Assembly (NCBI GenBank): GCA_018806985.1
Contig: JADANN010000162.1
Location: forward strand, 620,001-684,000
Reading direction: 5' to 3'
Length of the DNA stretch: 64,000 nucleotides
From: Angiostrongylus vasorum
Lineage: Eukaryota; Nematoda; Chromadorea; Rhabditida; Metastrongylidae
Shown here: in pieces, positions 63,925-64,000 of the stretch
How the letters are laid out: the number at the start of each line of letters is the position of its first letter
How positions within the stretch are numbered: position 1 is the first letter of the stretch
Notes under the pieces: model-generated
The model's input: the letters and a program-made list of their open reading frames with translations, nothing else
What the model was told of the DNA's origin: nothing
Databases searched by the model: none
Position numbers and translations under genes: made by a program

Positions 63925-64000
63925 CTGAGTGCAAAAGAATCAGAAGAGATGGGTAAGCGATGAAAAGAATAAAACGTCAGGCATTCATGCGTTCCTGCTT

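Noticed and set aside
1..64000. CRISPR arrays, rRNA genes, bacterial operons or ribosome binding sites
   Set aside because: The window has spliced metazoan genes throughout; the repeats are dispersed and not regularly spaced arrays.

Overview
The window looks like nuclear DNA of a clade V (strongylid, hookworm-like) nematode. The evidence is AT-rich sequence, small exons in kilobase introns, TTTCAG-type 3' splice sites, three genes of metazoan families (one of them closely like C. elegans UNC-97), and dense repeats of types that I associate with hookworm genomes (RTE-type LINEs, Penelope-like elements, mariner, tRNA-like SINEs). The genus cannot be fixed from the sequence alone.

Layout. (1) 50-28194, plus strand: the 3' part of an agrin-type proteoglycan gene. 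Sixteen exons were found by domain content and splice phase: follistatin/Kazal, two laminin-EGF domains, a second follistatin/Kazal, a Cys-rich module, then three laminin-G domains. The 5' part lies left of the window. (2) 21302-22034, minus strand, inside the 7.6 kb intron before the last agrin exon: a compact two-exon gene for a 75-residue secreted peptide precursor with dibasic sites and a C-terminal Gly (amidation type). It is the most novel candidate gene here. (3) 28.2-42.2 kb: a repeat-dominated block with a Penelope-like element (RT plus GIY-YIG) between inverted flanks carrying a hammerhead-like core, then two head-to-tail RTE-type LINE relics. (4) 42246-49710, minus strand: a complete eight-exon gene for a five-LIM PINCH/UNC-97 protein (351 aa), convergent with agrin. 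(5) 49.7-61.5 kb: no convincing cellular gene; SINEs, a decayed mariner and a second, broken Penelope-like locus. (6) 61557 to the right edge, minus strand: the 3' half of a neprilysin (M13) metallopeptidase gene, with HEITH and ENIAD zinc motifs and a C-terminal CRVW.

Four dispersed short repeat families, called here S1, S2, S3 and R4, fill introns and intergenic DNA on both strands. S1, S2 and S3 carry tRNA-like A-box and B-box words. R4 (about 400 bp) shares one end with the 5' end of the RTE LINE.

Functional theme: agrin (basement membrane), PINCH/UNC-97 (integrin adhesion complex) and neprilysin (peptide processing) all act at the cell surface or muscle attachment in nematodes. I see no sign that they are an operon; the first two converge. 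Exon boundaries come from reading splice consensus, phase and domain fit by eye. Two places in agrin (exon 6863-6958 and the 12901/14515 junction) do not fit without a one-base error or a missed exon.
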